The position numbers and the translations under genes are program-made. A stretch of 64,000 nt of DNA from Paralithodes platypus (taxonomy: Eukaryota > Arthropoda > Malacostraca > Decapoda > Lithodidae): contig CM064551.1 in NCBI GenBank assembly GCA_032716605.1, forward strand, positions 48,485,427-48,549,426, given 5' to 3'. The notes beneath the pieces were generated by a model. The model made no database searches. It was not told the DNA's origin and saw only the letters and a list, made by a program, of their open reading frames with translations. Below, in pieces: positions 18,593 through 29,602 of this stretch (positions are counted from its first letter, which is position 1; each line of letters starts with the position of its first letter).

Positions 18593-20855
18593 ATACATAC
18601 ATACATACATAACATTTTAAGACTGAGTGTTCCACACATAAGTGCAGTTTCAGTCTCTTGTCCTAATGGCGGCGTTCCAGGCAACCCTGTTAAGGGCTGC
18701 TTCACTTGTCAAGTTCTTGGATTTGAGATCGGCGCGTATAGTCCGATCCCAGGTCTTCCTCGGTCCACCCCTTGGTGCAGCTCCCTCCACAATCACAGAC
18801 CTGCATTTTGTCACCCAATTTTGTTCATCCATTCTCTCCACATGTCCATACCATCCCAGTCTACTTGTACGCATCACCTCGCTAATACTCTTTATACCTA
18901 AACGTCTCCTCAGCTCAACATTTGTTATTCTATCCTGTAGCCTGGCCCCACACATCCATCTCACCATTCTCATCTCATTACGCTCCATTCTGTTGACATC
19001 CTCTACTTTAACGGCCCATGTTTCTGAGGCATACGTCATTGCACTTCTAACACATGAGGCATACACCTTTCCCTTCAGGGGGAGAGGCATTCTTTTCATG
19101 GTCAGGATTGGCATCAATTCTCTGAACTTCCCCCAGCCACACCTAATTCTAGCAACAGTGGCAGCCTCGGCCCCACCACCGGCAGAGATGGTATCTCCTA
19201 GGTAACAAAACTTGTTCACCAGCTCCAAAGACTCATTTCCAAAATTCACAGCCACAGGATCATCACTTAACACAAGCTCGCCTTTGCACACTACGCACTC
19301 AAATTTCTCTATTTCTGACTTATCCTTCGGCAGGGGCCCCTTTATTCTACTACAGCGCTTACTCCCATGGTGTACCCAACATCGACAGATGCTACATTGA
19401 ATTGAGTTAACGCCCACTCCCTTTCCACACACTGCACATGGGTATGCACCGCTCTTTTCCACATTGCCTCGTCTCAAACTACAATGCATAACCTTGGTTT
19501 TGTTAATATTGACTCTTAAACCCTTGCTCGCCATGCCCTCTCTCCACTTTCTGAATTTGGCCTCAGCATCCTGCATACTGTCAGCTATTAGGACTAAATC
19601 GTCTGCATAAAACAGTTCCAACGGGAGTCCGCCTCTAAAAACTCTAGACAGCGCCTCCAAGACCATAATAAAGAGGAGGGGGCTTAACACTGAACCCTGA
19701 TGGACTCCAACACGGACTGCGAATTCATCACTCAGTACACCTTTCACCCTCACCGAACTTCGCGAATCCTCATACATCTTCATTATCACACGCACCAGCC
19801 ACTCTTCCACACCAAGTTTCCTCATAGCCCACTGTACAACATCTCTAGGTACCCTATCAAAGGCCTTCTCCAGGTCTACAAACACAAAGTAAAGATCCCT
19901 GCCTTTTAATAGGTATCTTTCCTGTATCTGCCTGACTATGAAGATAGCATCGGTTGTACCACGTCCTGGCATAAAACCAAACTGCATATCATCAATAGAG
20001 ATGCTTTGCCTGATCAAACCCTCAAGGACTCTCTCACAGACCTTCATGATTTGGTCAAGCATTTTCAGGCCCCTATAATTTCCTCTATCCAGCGCATCCC
20101 CTTTTCCTTTGTATATATTTACTATTACACTTTTGAGCCAATCCTCTGGGATTTTCTCATCTTTAATAATGGTGTTTATCAACTCAGTGACTAAGTTTAC
20201 ACCAATCTCCCCTGAGGCTTTTATCATCTCAGCGACGATGTCGGAGCAACCTGGAGCTTTACCGTCCTTCATTTTATTGATTGCGTCGCTCACTACAGCT
20301 GGTGCTATCAAAGGAGGGGGCCCAGATATTGGTTTTTCGATACTAAGCTGTTCCTTATCCCATTCAAACTCTACATTTAGCAATCGTTCATAGTGTACCT
20401 TCCATGCTTCTCTGATTTCATTTTCTGCATACACAATCTTCCCATTATCATCTCTAACACACTGTTCACCTATAATATCCCTACTGTCATTTTTAACTCG
20501 CCTAGCTAGGTTGAAGATCCCATTGGGATTGTCAGTGTTACACACTTGTTCGAGGACCAGGTCCTTAATGCGATTTTTAGCATTGTAAATAACTCTTTTG
20601 GCAGTTCGTTTAGCTGCCTGGTATTCCTCCCTGCTGCCTCCTTTCTTCCATGCTTTGAAGCATCTCCTTTTCTGTTTCACAGCATGTTCTACCTCATCGT
20701 TCCACCACCAAGAGGTCTTATTCCTGGGGTGACCCTTTGTTTTCCCACAGACTTTGTCAGTGGCAGCGATAAGGCTATGCTTAAGAAAGTTCCATTGGCT
20801 ATTTACATCGTTAGGCCTAGCTTCCTTATTTCTATTTCTACTTGTGCTACATTAT
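18593..20855 (-). mobile_element. RTE-like non-LTR retrotransposon, 5'-truncated
   Basis: A minus-strand element whose 3' end runs into a TGTA/ATGT microsatellite tail (18590-18612). Its frame is open from the 5' truncation near 20851 to the end. The 5' endonuclease domain is absent; the sequence changes at about 20855 to A/G-rich DNA with a stop in frame. A second, shorter copy is at 12906-13420 and a diverged relative is at 21156-21990. Confidence 0.85.
18650..20851 (-). CDS. RTE-like reverse transcriptase with an embedded Cys-rich domain
   Basis: An uninterrupted frame of about 730 residues, continuing upstream of the first usable start into NKTSWWWNDEV, the usual junction just after the endonuclease. 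RT motifs follow in order: APGCSDIVAEMIK, NYRGLKMLDQIMKVCERVL, QFGFMPGRGTTDAIFIVRQ, FVFVDLEKAFDRVPR (motif A Asp), VGVHQGSVLSPLLFIMVLEA (motif B) and LFYADDLVLIADS (YADD catalytic pair). Between the RT and the C-terminal region lies a Cys/His-rich insert (CAVCGKGVGVNSIQC, CRCWVHHGSKRC, CVVCKG) that looks like a PHD/RING-type zinc finger. The C-terminus has the RLGWYGHVERM and GPRKTWDRTIRADL motifs. The clade call is tentative (RTE/RTEX/Proto2-like). The intact frame implies recent arrival. Confidence 0.82.
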   Translation of the reverse strand, partial: CSTSRNRNKEARPNDVNSQWNFLKHSLIAATDKVCGKTKGHPRNKTSWWWNDEVEHAVKQKRRCFKAWKKGGSREEYQAAKRTAKRVIYNAKNRIKDLVLEQVCNTDNPNGIFNLARRVKNDSRDIIGEQCVRDDNGKIVYAENEIREAWKVHYERLLNVEFEWDKEQLSIEKPISGPPPLIAPAVVSDAINKMKDGKAPGCSDIVAEMIKASGEIGVNLVTELINTIIKDEKIPEDWLKSVIVNIYKGKGDALDRGNYRGLKMLDQIMKVCERVLEGLIRQSISIDDMQFGFMPGRGTTDAIFIVRQIQERYLLKGRDLYFVFVDLEKAFDRVPRDVVQWAMRKLGVEEWLVRVIMKMYEDSRSSVRVKGVLSDEFAVRVGVHQGSVLSPLLFIMVLEALSRVFRGGLPLELFYADDLVLIADSMQDAEAKFRKWREGMASKGLRVNINKTKVMHCSLRRGNVEKSGAYPCAVCGKGVGVNSIQCSICRCWVHHGSKRCSRIKGPLPKDKSEIEKFECVVCKGELVLSDDPVAVNFGNESLELVNKFCYLGDTISAGGGAEAATVARIRCGWGKFRELMPILTMKRMPLPLKGKVYASCVRSAMTYASETWAVKVEDVNRMERNEMRMVRWMCGARLQDRITNVELRRRLGIKSISEVMRTSRLGWYGHVERMDEQNWVTKCRSVIVEGAAPRGGPRKTWDRTIRADLKSKNLTSEAALNRVAWNAAIRTRD

Positions 20856-21155
20856 CGCGGGAGAGAAAAATAACCGATAAATTATGATAATAAGAGGAAA
20901 AATAGGTGATAATTGAGGAGGGGAGGGAGGGGGGAATAAGGTGGGGAAGGAGGGGAGGGGGGTGGGTGAGATTTACATGGATGAGTACTGGAGGGGAATT
21001 ATCTCACCTAGAGACAAATTCCTTTGTTTTGATAGGCCCTTTTTTTTTATGGAAGGCTTTTTTTATGGTCCTGCTTCCGTGAGGCCTATCGCGTTCCCTA
21101 TAGGAAGCCTTCCGTGAGGCCTATCGCGCTTGCCGGGTTAAAGACTGTTTTGTTC
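20856..21155. other. Purine-rich spacer with a short tandem duplication
   Basis: G/A-rich from 20880 to 21000. The unit CTTCCGTGAGGCCTATCGCG occurs twice (about 21070-21090 and 21108-21129). No gene. Confidence 0.4.
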
Positions 21156-21990
21156 ACAGAGAATGTGGTTACAGTCTCACGTCCTAAATGGCGGATTTCC
21201 AGGCAGCCCTGTCAAGGGCTGCTTCTGTTGTCAAGTTCTTTATTTTGAGATCGGATCTGAGTACCTGATCCCACGTCATTCTAGGTCTACCCCTACGCGC
21301 AGCTCCCCCCACGTTCACAGTCCGGCATTTCTTCACCCAGTTCTGATCATCTATTCTCTCCATGTGTCCAAACTAACCAAGTCGGCTCATGCATATCACT
21401 TCACTGACACTCCTAATGCCAAGACGCCTTCTTAATTCCTCGTTCGATACCCCATCCTTGAGGGAGAGAGAGAGAGAGAAGGAGCTATTTTTTAAACAGC
21501 CTACTGGGCTGCAGCCCTCATAAGGCTGGTTAAAGTATGGAACAGATACAACTAATGACAAATCAGGACCCCATCCCTGAAGTTAACCCCACATATCCAT
21601 CTCACCATTCTCTTCTCAGTCCATTCCATTCTATTGATATCCTCCGCTTTAACCGGCCAAATCTCCGAGGCATAGGTCATAACACTCCTAACACACGAGG
21701 TATACACCTTCCCTTTAAGGTGAAGTGGGAGTCCTCTCATGGTCAGGAGTGGCAACAGCTCTCCAAACTTCCCCCAGCCACTTCTGACTCTAGCAATGGA
21801 GCTACTGTAGCTTCAGCGCCACCTCCGGCGGAAACTGTATCGCCCAAATACAGTACCAGAATTTATTCACACACTCCAGCGTTACACTGCCGAAATCAAC
21901 ACTAATAGGCGGGTTATTCAACACAAGTTCTCCCCTGCACACGGCACATTCAAAGTCTATGATTCTCATCAATGGTTCTCTAGCCCCACT
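21156..21990 (-). pseudogene. Diverged RTE-like LINE fragment broken by TACWGTA insertions
   Basis: A diverged relative of 18650-20851. The minus strand gives fragments corresponding to the C-terminal region: KVYTSCVRSVMTYASEIWPV, EWTEKRMVRWICG and ELRRRLGIRSVSEV. Two frame breaks at 21803-21809 and 21849-21855 are each exactly the 7-mer TACTGTA/TACAGTA; removing five bases at each restores the family pattern (...GAEASSIARVR and VNKFWYLGDTVSA). A third disruption is a ~105-bp insertion at 21463-21567. Confidence 0.75.
21463..21567. mobile_element. Short SINE-like insertion with 14-bp target duplication
   Basis: The insertion splits the LINE fragment and is flanked by ACCCCATCCTTGAG (21449-21462) and ACCCCATCCCTGAA (21568-21581), 12 of 14 identical. 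It contains (AG)n at one end and GGGCTGCAGCCCTCATAAGG. About 105 bp, no coding frame. Retroposition is inferred from the duplication; it may be a truncated SINE. Confidence 0.6.
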
Positions 21991-22162
21991 ACATCTCTTG
22001 TGTACATCAAAATTATTTTTCTGCCAATAAGCTCGCTCAAAGACAACCGCAGGGGTTGAAAAAACTAAACTAAAGGTTACTAAACGGTCACAAAGGCTTT
22101 TAAGTATCCCAGGAAGACGCAGGTGTGTCTTCCCCTACGCGAAAGGGTTAACAAGATTTGAA

Positions 22163-22566
22163 TGGCGATGGGCTGGTCTATCAGAGTGAGACCTGAGCGA
22201 TCTCTGCCATACCCATAGCTTACTCTGACTGTTCCTTTTACTTATATATTTTCTAGATCTCAAGTGACGGTGTCTCTTCCGTGGATTGACCTCCCAATCT
22301 ACCAAGATTGGAAGCTAAAGCGTCACATTATTCCTTTGCCCCTCAACTTTCTCTTCATAATTGCTGAGGGGCACAGGGCCCTGGGTGGGGCTTTGGTTTC
22401 CCGGGCGTTTACGCACCCTCTCAGCTCCCCGCCATGGAGTGGCTTCGGTCACCCAGGCTTTATTGTGGTCGGCAGGGAGGGTTCTGTGGGGGCGCTCGTT
22501 TATGGCCTTGGCTTTACTCGGGGCCTTGGGGCTGTTCGGCCAGGCAGCTTGGGGAACAACAACAAC
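22163..22566 (+). mobile_element. SINE copy with LINE-A 3' tail
   Basis: A 404-bp element flanked by the perfect 13-bp duplication AACAAGATTTGAA (22150-22162 and 22567-22579). It starts TGGCGATGGGCTGGTCTATC and ends GGGCTGTTCGGCCAGGCAGC plus GGGGAACAACAACAACA. It matches the inverted copy at 14243-14640 along its full length, and the two independent duplications define the same ends. Being almost identical, the copies look young. Confidence 0.88.
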
Positions 22567-22586
22567 AACAAGATTTGAACACAATG

Positions 22587-25012
22587 AATTTTTTTTTTTT
22601 TTTTTTTTTTTTCTATGTGATTGAGGGAGGCAAAAGGCATAACTGCCTATAGCGAGTGCCTCCCCCATAGTTGAAAGAGTGACAGGGCCAAAATCAAGGG
22701 ACGTTCGAGCCAAAATGCCTGGACACACGGAGTTTGAAGCAATTTAAGTCATAGGAAGAGGGAAAGACTGATTCTGGGAGAGAGTTCCAGAGCTCAGATG
22801 TTGAGTAGAAGAAAGTTTGAGAGTAACGTTTCACTCTTGGTTGGAGAGTTGCACAGAGTAGGGGTGGGATTGAGTTGCAAGACGGGTACCACGTGCCCTA
22901 CGTAAAGGAGGTGGTATGCACTGGATAGCTCTGAGGAACACTGATTAGTATAGTAGCGATAGAATAGCGAGAGAGATGCAACATTGCGGCGGAGAGAGAG
23001 ATTGCAGAGAGTTGGTGAGTGGACGGGGTAATGATACGAAAGGCCTTCCTTTCAACTTTGTCTAGGAGAGCGGTGTGAGAGGAACCTCCCCACACATGTG
23101 AACAATACTCAATACAAGGGCGCACTATGCCCCTGTACAGAGCAAGAAGCTGCGCAGGGGAAAAGAACCCCCTAAGGCGGTTGAGCACACCCAGCTTCTG
23201 GGAGGCTGCCTTAGCAAGACTGGTAATATGGTCCTTCCAAATGAGCAGAAGAAAAAGAGACACCAAGAATATTGAGAGAAGATGAAGGGTTGATTTTTGT
23301 ATTGTTGAAGAATAAGGGATAGTCCGCTGGGAGATCCTGACGGGTAGATAGATGGAGAAATTGGGTTTTGGAAGCATTAAAGTTAACAAGGTTTTCTCTG
23401 CCCCAATTGGAAATAGTATTTAGATCAGAATTTAAGAGTTCTATGGCTTCATTACGTTTGTCGTTGAGGGATTGCTGGCTGGGGCGTTCTGAAAAACTAT
23501 GGAGTAGTGTAAGGTTGAGTCGTCTGCGTATGAATGGATGGGAATTAAGGTACAGTTAAGGAGATCATTATATAAAATTAGAAAGAGAATAGGAGATAGG
23601 ACAGAGCCCTGAGGAACACCGAGTTTATAGGTGAGGAAGTGAACAATGGCGTCCACAACCGCAGCTATGGAACGGCAGGAGAGGAAATTAGAGACATAGG
23701 CACAGATGGAGGGATAGAACCGAAGGAGGGTAGTTTAGAAATTAAAGATTTGTGCTAGACTCTATCGAAGGCTTTCGATATGTCTATTGCAATAGAAAAA
23801 GTCTCACCGAAGTCCCGAAAGGAGGATGACCAAGAGTTAGTAAGATATGAAAGAAGATCACCAGTAGAGCGACCCTTAAGGAAGCCATACTGGCGATCTG
23901 AGAGCAGATTATGAGAAGAGACATGCTTAAATTTGGAAGCAAGATAGTTTCAAAAACTTTAGAAAGACAAGAGATGAGAGCAATTGGACGATAGTTGGAG
24001 GGTTGAGAGCGGCCACCCTTCTTTGGGATTGAATGTGAGCAAACTTCCAGCATGAAGGGAAGACGTTAGAGGATAGACAGAGACGAAAGAGTTTGCCTAG
24101 GCAGGGAGTCAGCACGGAAGCACAGTTTTTGAGAACAACAGGAGGAACACCGTCCGGACCGTACGCCTTATTAGTGTTAAGCCCAGAGAGGGTAGAAAGT
24201 ACATCTTTAGAAGAGATTAGGATATTAGGCATAAGTAAGAGAGAGGAGGGCGGAGAGGGAGGAATAGCACCGGAATCATCCAAGGTGGAGTTTCTAGCAA
24301 AAGTTTGAGCGAAGAGTTAGCTTTGTCAGAGGAAAGTGATGGTTGTGCCATCAGTGGGAAGGGGAGGGAAAGACGAGGAAGAGAAATTGTTGGAGAGGTT
24401 TTTGGCTAGATGCCAGAAAGCTTGGGAAGAGCTAGAATTGGATAGTTCAGTGCATTTATTATTGATGAAAGAGTGTTTGGCAAGTCGAAGAACAGATTTG
24501 GCTTGATTCCGGGCAAACATATGAAGAATGAGAGTCTTGAGTTTTAAGGCGTCGGTACCGTTTGAATGCTTCCTCCTTATTGCGGACAGCAGTAGAACAG
24601 GCGTGAGTAAACCAAGATTTGTTAACATTAGTCTGAGAGAAAGAGAATGGAATGTACGGTTCCGTGCCCGAGAGGATACCTCGGTAATGCGTTCAGCACT
24701 CTCCGAGGGTCCCCGGCCATGGAAGCAGAAATCATTCCATGGGAAATCAAAGAAGTACTGCCGAAGAGCCTCCCAGTCGGCAGCGCCAAAGTGCCACAAG
24801 CGCCGCCGGCTAGGAGGATCGGGTGGCTGTACTGGAGAGATAGGACAGGTGACAGAGATAAGTTTATGGTCGGAGGAGCCCAAAGGAGAGAAAAGATCGA
24901 CAGTATAAGAAGAAGGGTTAGAAGTTAGAAACAGGTCAAGAATGTTGGGCCGATCTCCGATGCGATCCGGGATACGGGTGGGTTGTTGAACTAACTGCTC
25001 TAGGTCATTTAA
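22587..25012 (-). pseudogene. Jockey/CR1-like LINE-D, 5'-truncated and frameshifted
   Basis: A minus-strand LINE with poly(A) (T-run 22589-22610 on plus). From the 5' side: the end of the endonuclease domain ([20 protein letters not shown], then [14 protein letters not shown]), an RT N-terminal region (NTNKAYGPDGVPPVVLKNCA), SNYRPIALISCLSKVFE, VPQGSVLSPILFLILYNDLL, SYADDSTLHYS (YADD-type core) and the post-RT LYRGIVRPCIEYCSHVWGGS. At least four frame changes break the RT. 5'-truncated within the endonuclease near 25012. A shorter 3' copy lies at 2104-2345. The clade is jockey/CR1-like, not resolved further. Confidence 0.75.
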
Positions 25013-25119
25013 AATTACCGTGCACAAGGACACAATATAATCTAATAATATATATCAGCATCTACAACCATAGCTCAATTCATTCTCACCCACAGAGCTG
25101 CTCTTACTTACTTGTGTTG

Positions 25120-25400
25120 AGTTCGCCACTGCTAGTGGCACCGAGGAGCGCGCCGCCCCTCGTTCTGGGTGGTGGTTTGGTGCAGAAGACTGTTCGAAGC
25201 TCGTAGATGCTTCAGGGTCACGTCCTGGGTGGTGCGTAAGTGTGTCTGTAAGATGTCCCGCGCTGGAACCTCGGGGATCAACTGGTGTCCCTGGGCCGCA
25301 CACACCGCACCGTCGCCCATCTTGAGGCACGTACAACACACCATGGACGGAACTCAACTACATTCACTTCTGGGGACAAATATTATATATTAATGTTTAT
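25120..25400 (-). CDS. CpG-rich candidate first exon
   Basis: A GC/CpG-rich island in AT-rich surroundings. Two overlapping minus-strand frames are open: one of 100 residues (from 25357, MSSVHGVLYVPQDGRRCGVC...) and one of 70 residues (from 25344, MVCCTCLKMGDGAVCAAQG...). At 25115-25122 the minus strand reads ACACAA/GTAAGTAAG, a very strong donor, in phase 0 of the 100-residue frame. A fragment of the upstream part (CCATCTTGAGGCAC and CACTTCTGGG) is repeated near 25700-25740. No domain is recognised. A 5' exon of a host gene on the minus strand is possible, and it would run in the same direction as the candidate exon at 12505-12658, but nothing links the two. Confidence 0.3.
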
Positions 25401-25439
25401 TTTATTATACATATAACTGTATATATATATTTTTTAGTT

Positions 25440-26460
25440 TGCTCCTTAGACCTCATATCAAGGTTAGAAAAACACCCTAAGACTCTATAAATTTGAAAAT
25501 ATTTTGGTCGAAAATTCCTCCTGAATTACAGGCCCGCTTTCGTACGCCTGGACAAAATTTACACCTAAATGGCACGAAAGGTCTTCATATTGGCAAAGAA
25601 TGGGGTGAAAGGTCTTAAATTGCGAAACTTAATGGGGCGAACATCTTAAAATCTCAAAACTGACGGGGCTAAACATGAGGGATGCACAAACCTAGCCGTC
25701 GGCCATCTTGAGGCACATACAACACTTTCACTTCTGGGCACAAAATTACTGTATTCAACTTAGGAATGACCTCTAGCAATTAACCCCTTGAGGATTACAT
25801 CTTTATTCTGGCTATCATTAGGTGATTTTATAGAGCTTACGAAGGATGTGCTATAATTATAGGGGTACAGACCATCTCAAATAACCTTCTGACTTTCATA
25901 TACCTTTCGTAATCTGAGTAAAATCGTCTAATAATAGCCGGAAAACAGAAAACTATACGTTTTGGTTTGTTTATTTTGCAAGTTTTACATTATAATATAT
26001 GTGTAATGGGATCAGGAAAGGGTTAACAAGCTGGTAAGCAGTGTATAGTGTTTCAGATATACAGCACAGGTCTCCCTCACTATCCTATGCCTGGTTTACG
26101 GCATTTGGCGTATACGATCGTTCTTCTTTACTACCTAATGTTCGCCTTAATGTTGGGCTGTTATTTTGGTCATTAATTCAATTATTCCTTTATTTCTTAG
26201 TTTCTTTACTAGACCTCCATCAAGCTTAGAAAAAAAAATTCCCCAGATCCCCCTTCAAGATAAAGTTGTCCCGGCCAAAGGCCGATCCCTCTTAAAATAT
26301 CAGGCTCGCTATCGCTCGCCAGAAAAAAATAGACACCTAAATGGCACAACATTTTTAAAAATTGACAACAAAATGGGGCGAAAGGTGCTAAAATCGCCAA
26401 ACTAATGGGCCAAACGTCTTATAATCTCAAAAACAAATGGCGCTTAACACGAAGGAGAAA
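25440..26460 (+). repeat. Two diverged copies of a non-coding repeat
   Basis: Segments 25455-25690 and 26215-26450 align by eye through shared phrases (AGAAAAAMMMMCCCYARGA..., GACACCTAAATGGCACRA, ATGGGGCGAAAGGTSYTAAA, TGGGSCRAACRTCTTAWAATC). The interval between them contains an inverted fragment of repeat R (25958-26000). No coding potential. Confidence 0.5.
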
Positions 26461-26469
26461 GGGGACCCA

Positions 26470-26645
26470 TCTCCCCTTATGATGGCTGTGGTCCCGTTCA
26501 ACATATAATTCAGTACTCAGTGGGGTCAGTACTCAAGGTATTAGTGAGTTGGGCCTATAATTGGGTCTTGTAATTGGGGTTGGGTGTGACAGGGATCTGC
26601 CTTGTGTGGGCCGATCAGCTTTTTGCAGACTCCCATTTTCTTATG
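26470..26645 (+). repeat. SINE/CR1-type 3' tail fragment
   Basis: Ends in TTCTTATGTTCTTATG (26640-26655), a microsatellite tail typical of CR1-type LINE and SINE ends. It precedes a LINE-A copy inserted within that tail. Body sequence (GGGTTGGGTGTGACAGGGAT) has no coding frame. Confidence 0.45.
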
Positions 26646-26655
26646 TTCTTATGTT

Positions 26656-27949
26656 GTTGTTGTTGTTCCCTAAGCTGCCTGGCCGAACAGCCCCGAGTCC
26701 CTGAGAAAGGCCATGGCCACGATCGGGCTTTCCCACAGAGCTCTCATTGAGTGTAGATTGTGTTGTTGGCGTAAGTGGTTGTGTGAAATGCAGTCTTCTA
26801 TGATGTGTTTAATGGTATGGGGTGCTGTGTTACATCCCGGGCAGGCGTCGACAACGGAGTCATCCAGTCTCTTCTGGTAGCTCAGGAGAGCTGGATGGTG
26901 TCCGCATCTCAGCCTGGCCAGGTGGACTCTGTCCTCGCGAGGAAGGGAGGATTCGAAAGGATGGATTTCGGGAGGTCGTGCATGCAGCTGCGTGTTGTCT
27001 GTGAGTGAGTGGATGGATCGGTGAGAGATATGAGTATGGATGTGCTTCTGGAAGTTGGTTCGGGGTGGGCAGGGAGGGAGAGAGGACAATAATTGTGTGT
27101 GATACCGTGTGCTGGGTGTTGTTTTGATATTTCTTGGTGTCTGTGGGTGTGTTGCCATGTAGTTTAGTGGGTGGTCTTGGTTCGTGGAGGCTGCTGCCAG
27201 GAATTGAGTGCCTCTCATGTCCAGATGGTCTTTGACTTTGAGAATTTTGGTTTCTTGATGTAGGTGATCTGTGGGTGAAGTAGCTGTGCAGCCTGTAATG
27301 ATCTTCAGGGCTTTGTTTTGAATAGTCTGTAAGGTCTTATGATGTGTTTCAGCTAGGTTAGAAGCCCAGGCTGGGCTTGCGTATTCCATCACTGATCTTA
27401 TGTATTGTTTATATACTGTGGTGGTAGTTTCTTTGTTGTGTCCAAATTTTGTGTGAGCAAGTGACCTGAGGGCGTTAAGTCTGGGTGTCAGTTTCTTTTT
27501 AATGTTTGTGGTGTGCTGTTTGAATGTCATATGAGTATCATATGTTACTCCTAGGATTTTGGGTGTGTGTATGTGTTAGGGGTGTGTTGTTTATGGTGAG
27601 TTGAGGGATGTATTCGTGTTCTCCTGTCCAACTTGTGAGCAGGGTTGCGGTGGATTTGGCTGGGGCTAGATTAAGTCTGTTTGTAGTACACCAACCATGT
27701 AGTGTGTTGAGATAGGGTTGAAGGAGATCTGTTGCTCTTTTTGGGTCATGGTGTGTGCATGTGAGTGTTATGTCATCTGCATAGGAGGCTAAGTTTATTT
27801 GGGGCGTATTGGGTGTAGTTATATCGTGCATGTACAGATTGAAGAGTGCGGGCGATAGGACGGATCCTTGTGGGACTCCGTTTGGAAAGTTTCTGATTTT
27901 AGATGACTGACCGGCAAAAGATACGTGTGCACATCTGCCTGCTAGGAAG
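26656..27949 (-). pseudogene. LINE-A copy 2, 5'-truncated
   Basis: Minus-strand copy of the 3' third of LINE-A (compare 42600-43906), flanked by the 10-bp duplication TTCTTATGTT (26646-26655 and 27950-27959). It starts within the RT (FPNGVPQGSVLSP region), contains SYADDITLTCTHHDP, ends with the C-terminal LARLRCGHHPALLSY and VDACPGCNTAPHTIKHI, then DSGLFGQAA-stop, and has a (CAA)n tail. One frame break at about 27531 reflects a change in copy number of a short AC repeat. It is highly similar to the plus-strand copy. Confidence 0.88.
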
Positions 27950-28009
27950 TTCTTATGTTAATTTGAGTGTTAGAGCCCAGATTGGTGTTACACAATTCAA
28001 TTTATTACA

Positions 28010-28560
28010 TGCGTGATTGCAAGTGAATATTCAGTGATATCTTCTAATATCCATTTTATAATTTTCTCTCCTTCAACTTCTATAGCTAAGATTTCAGTCC
28101 TATTGTTCCAAGTATTGGAATCAATGTTTATCTTCTTGGTGTTAATTTTTATGAGTCGTAATCAATACACCTGCTTTATATTTTCTATCCTTCCTCCATA
28201 TGTTATAATTACTCCACCCCATCACACCCATATCTACATCCTTACCTAATTTTGTTTCTGATAAGCAGATCACGCCAGGGTATTTTTCCCTTACGCGATC
28301 TCCTAACTAATTTTTTAGAGATAAGCCCATCAACATTACTATATATTACTTTGACAGCCTTACCACTTTGATTTTCATGTCTTGCTTTATGTGAAACTTT
28401 ACTCCTTCTTGTCTTTCTTTCTCACCATCACCTGCTTCCCCTCCTCTCCCCTCACTTTTCATTAACTATCTCACCACCATCTACTTTCCCTCCTCTCCTC
28501 TCACTGTCTGTCTCCCTCTCTGCCTTCTCCAATGCAGTTAGTTCCCACTGCAAGCCTCCA
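28010..28560 (-). pseudogene. Fragment of a CR1-like LINE: ORF1 end and endonuclease start
   Basis: Read in shifting frames the minus strand gives a charged ORF1-like stretch, then KVIYSNVDGLISKKL, then PGVICLSETKLGKDVDMG and WSNYNIWRKDRKYKAG. This is the N-terminus of an AP-type endonuclease (TNIDG...L.ETKL) and resembles but is distinct from LINE-B. It is broken by frameshifts and ends near 28010. Downstream RT was not found adjacent. Confidence 0.55.
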
Positions 28561-29168
28561 GACACTATATTTTGGGCAACTTCCAGCATTGCCTGGTCGT
28601 TTGCTGTCCACAAGATGGTTTGCAAACTAATAAACTATACATCAGGCCTGGTCCAGTCATACACTTCCACACTCCCCGTACCACTTCATACTTGTTCGCT
28701 CTACACCTTGAAGCGCTACAAAGTCTTCTCACCCACTGACTCGCTCTTGTTAGTCTCTCATCCTTAGTTTTTTCACATCCTCTTGCATCCACAGTCATCC
28801 CCAAGTATTGTACAGTACTTGTATTCATTCATTTGATTAATACTAATATTTCCAAGCAGCCATCCGTTTCATCCCCATTTATCACTAACACCTGACTTTT
28901 CTCCCTGCTAAAACTCACATTCAGATCATTCCCATATTCAGACACTACAGTACATCTAACATCCTCTGCAGATCCTCTCAGTTGTCACTCATGACCACCA
29001 CATCATCTGCATACAGCAGGATACTCAGACACTCATATCCAATTCATATTCCCATATCATCTTTCACTCTCACAGCTAGTTCCAAACAAGGGAGAGAACA
29101 ACACACAGCCCTGCCTGACTCCCTGCTTGCTTACCACCCAGTCAGTCTCTATGTCACCCATACTCATA
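28560..29168 (-). pseudogene. LINE RT fragment with TACWGTA frame breaks
   Basis: On the minus strand: ETDWVVSKQGVRQGCVLSPL (RT motif B), then ILLYADDVVVMSDN (YADD), then EDLQRMLDV...SEYGNDLNVSFSREKS across a frame break, then YLGMTVDARGCEKTKDERL and RCRANKYEVVRGVWKCM. The breaks at 28946-28952 (TACAGTA) and 28807-28817 are short insertions, and removal restores the RT frame. 5'-truncated at a GAT-repeat junction. Confidence 0.65.
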
Positions 29169-29171
29169 TAT

Positions 29172-29593
29172 CTTCATCATCATCATCATCATCATCATCT
29201 CCGACGCCTTGTTTCCCCCTGGGAAACCCCTGCTAAAGGATGGCCATGACAGAAACGTCTCCAGGCTACTTTGTCAAGACATGCCTCCTTTGCCCGTGCC
29301 ACAATGCCCCTTCTACTACGTGGAAATTTGTCCTCAATATATTTTTCTACTTTCTTTTCCCATACCATAGGTGGTCTTCCACTACTACCTGTTCCACTCA
29401 CCTGACTCCCATATATCTTTCTTGGCATTCTGTCTTCATCCATTTTCTGAACATGACCATACCACCTCAAATTACTTCTCTTTATCCACTCAAGCACACC
29501 ACAATCAATGCCCAAAGCTTCCTCTTCCATTCCAAAGGACTCATACACTTCCCTATTACTTGGCCCATCTAGCCTATTCACGCCAGCTGCCAT
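29172..29593 (-). pseudogene. LINE-F 3' end with (GAT)n tail
   Basis: Open minus-strand frame: MAAGVNRLDGPSNREVYESF, IDCGVLEWIKRSNLRWYGHV, then LDKVAWRRFCHGHPLAG, ending in an ATC/GAT microsatellite tail (29171-29193). This is the post-RT C-terminus of an RTE-like LINE. It lies next to the 3' end of LINE-B copy 2. The RT fragment at 34446-34700 could be the 5' side of the same element, with the intervening RT core missing. Confidence 0.65.
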
Positions 29594-29602
29594 TCTTACT
29601 CT

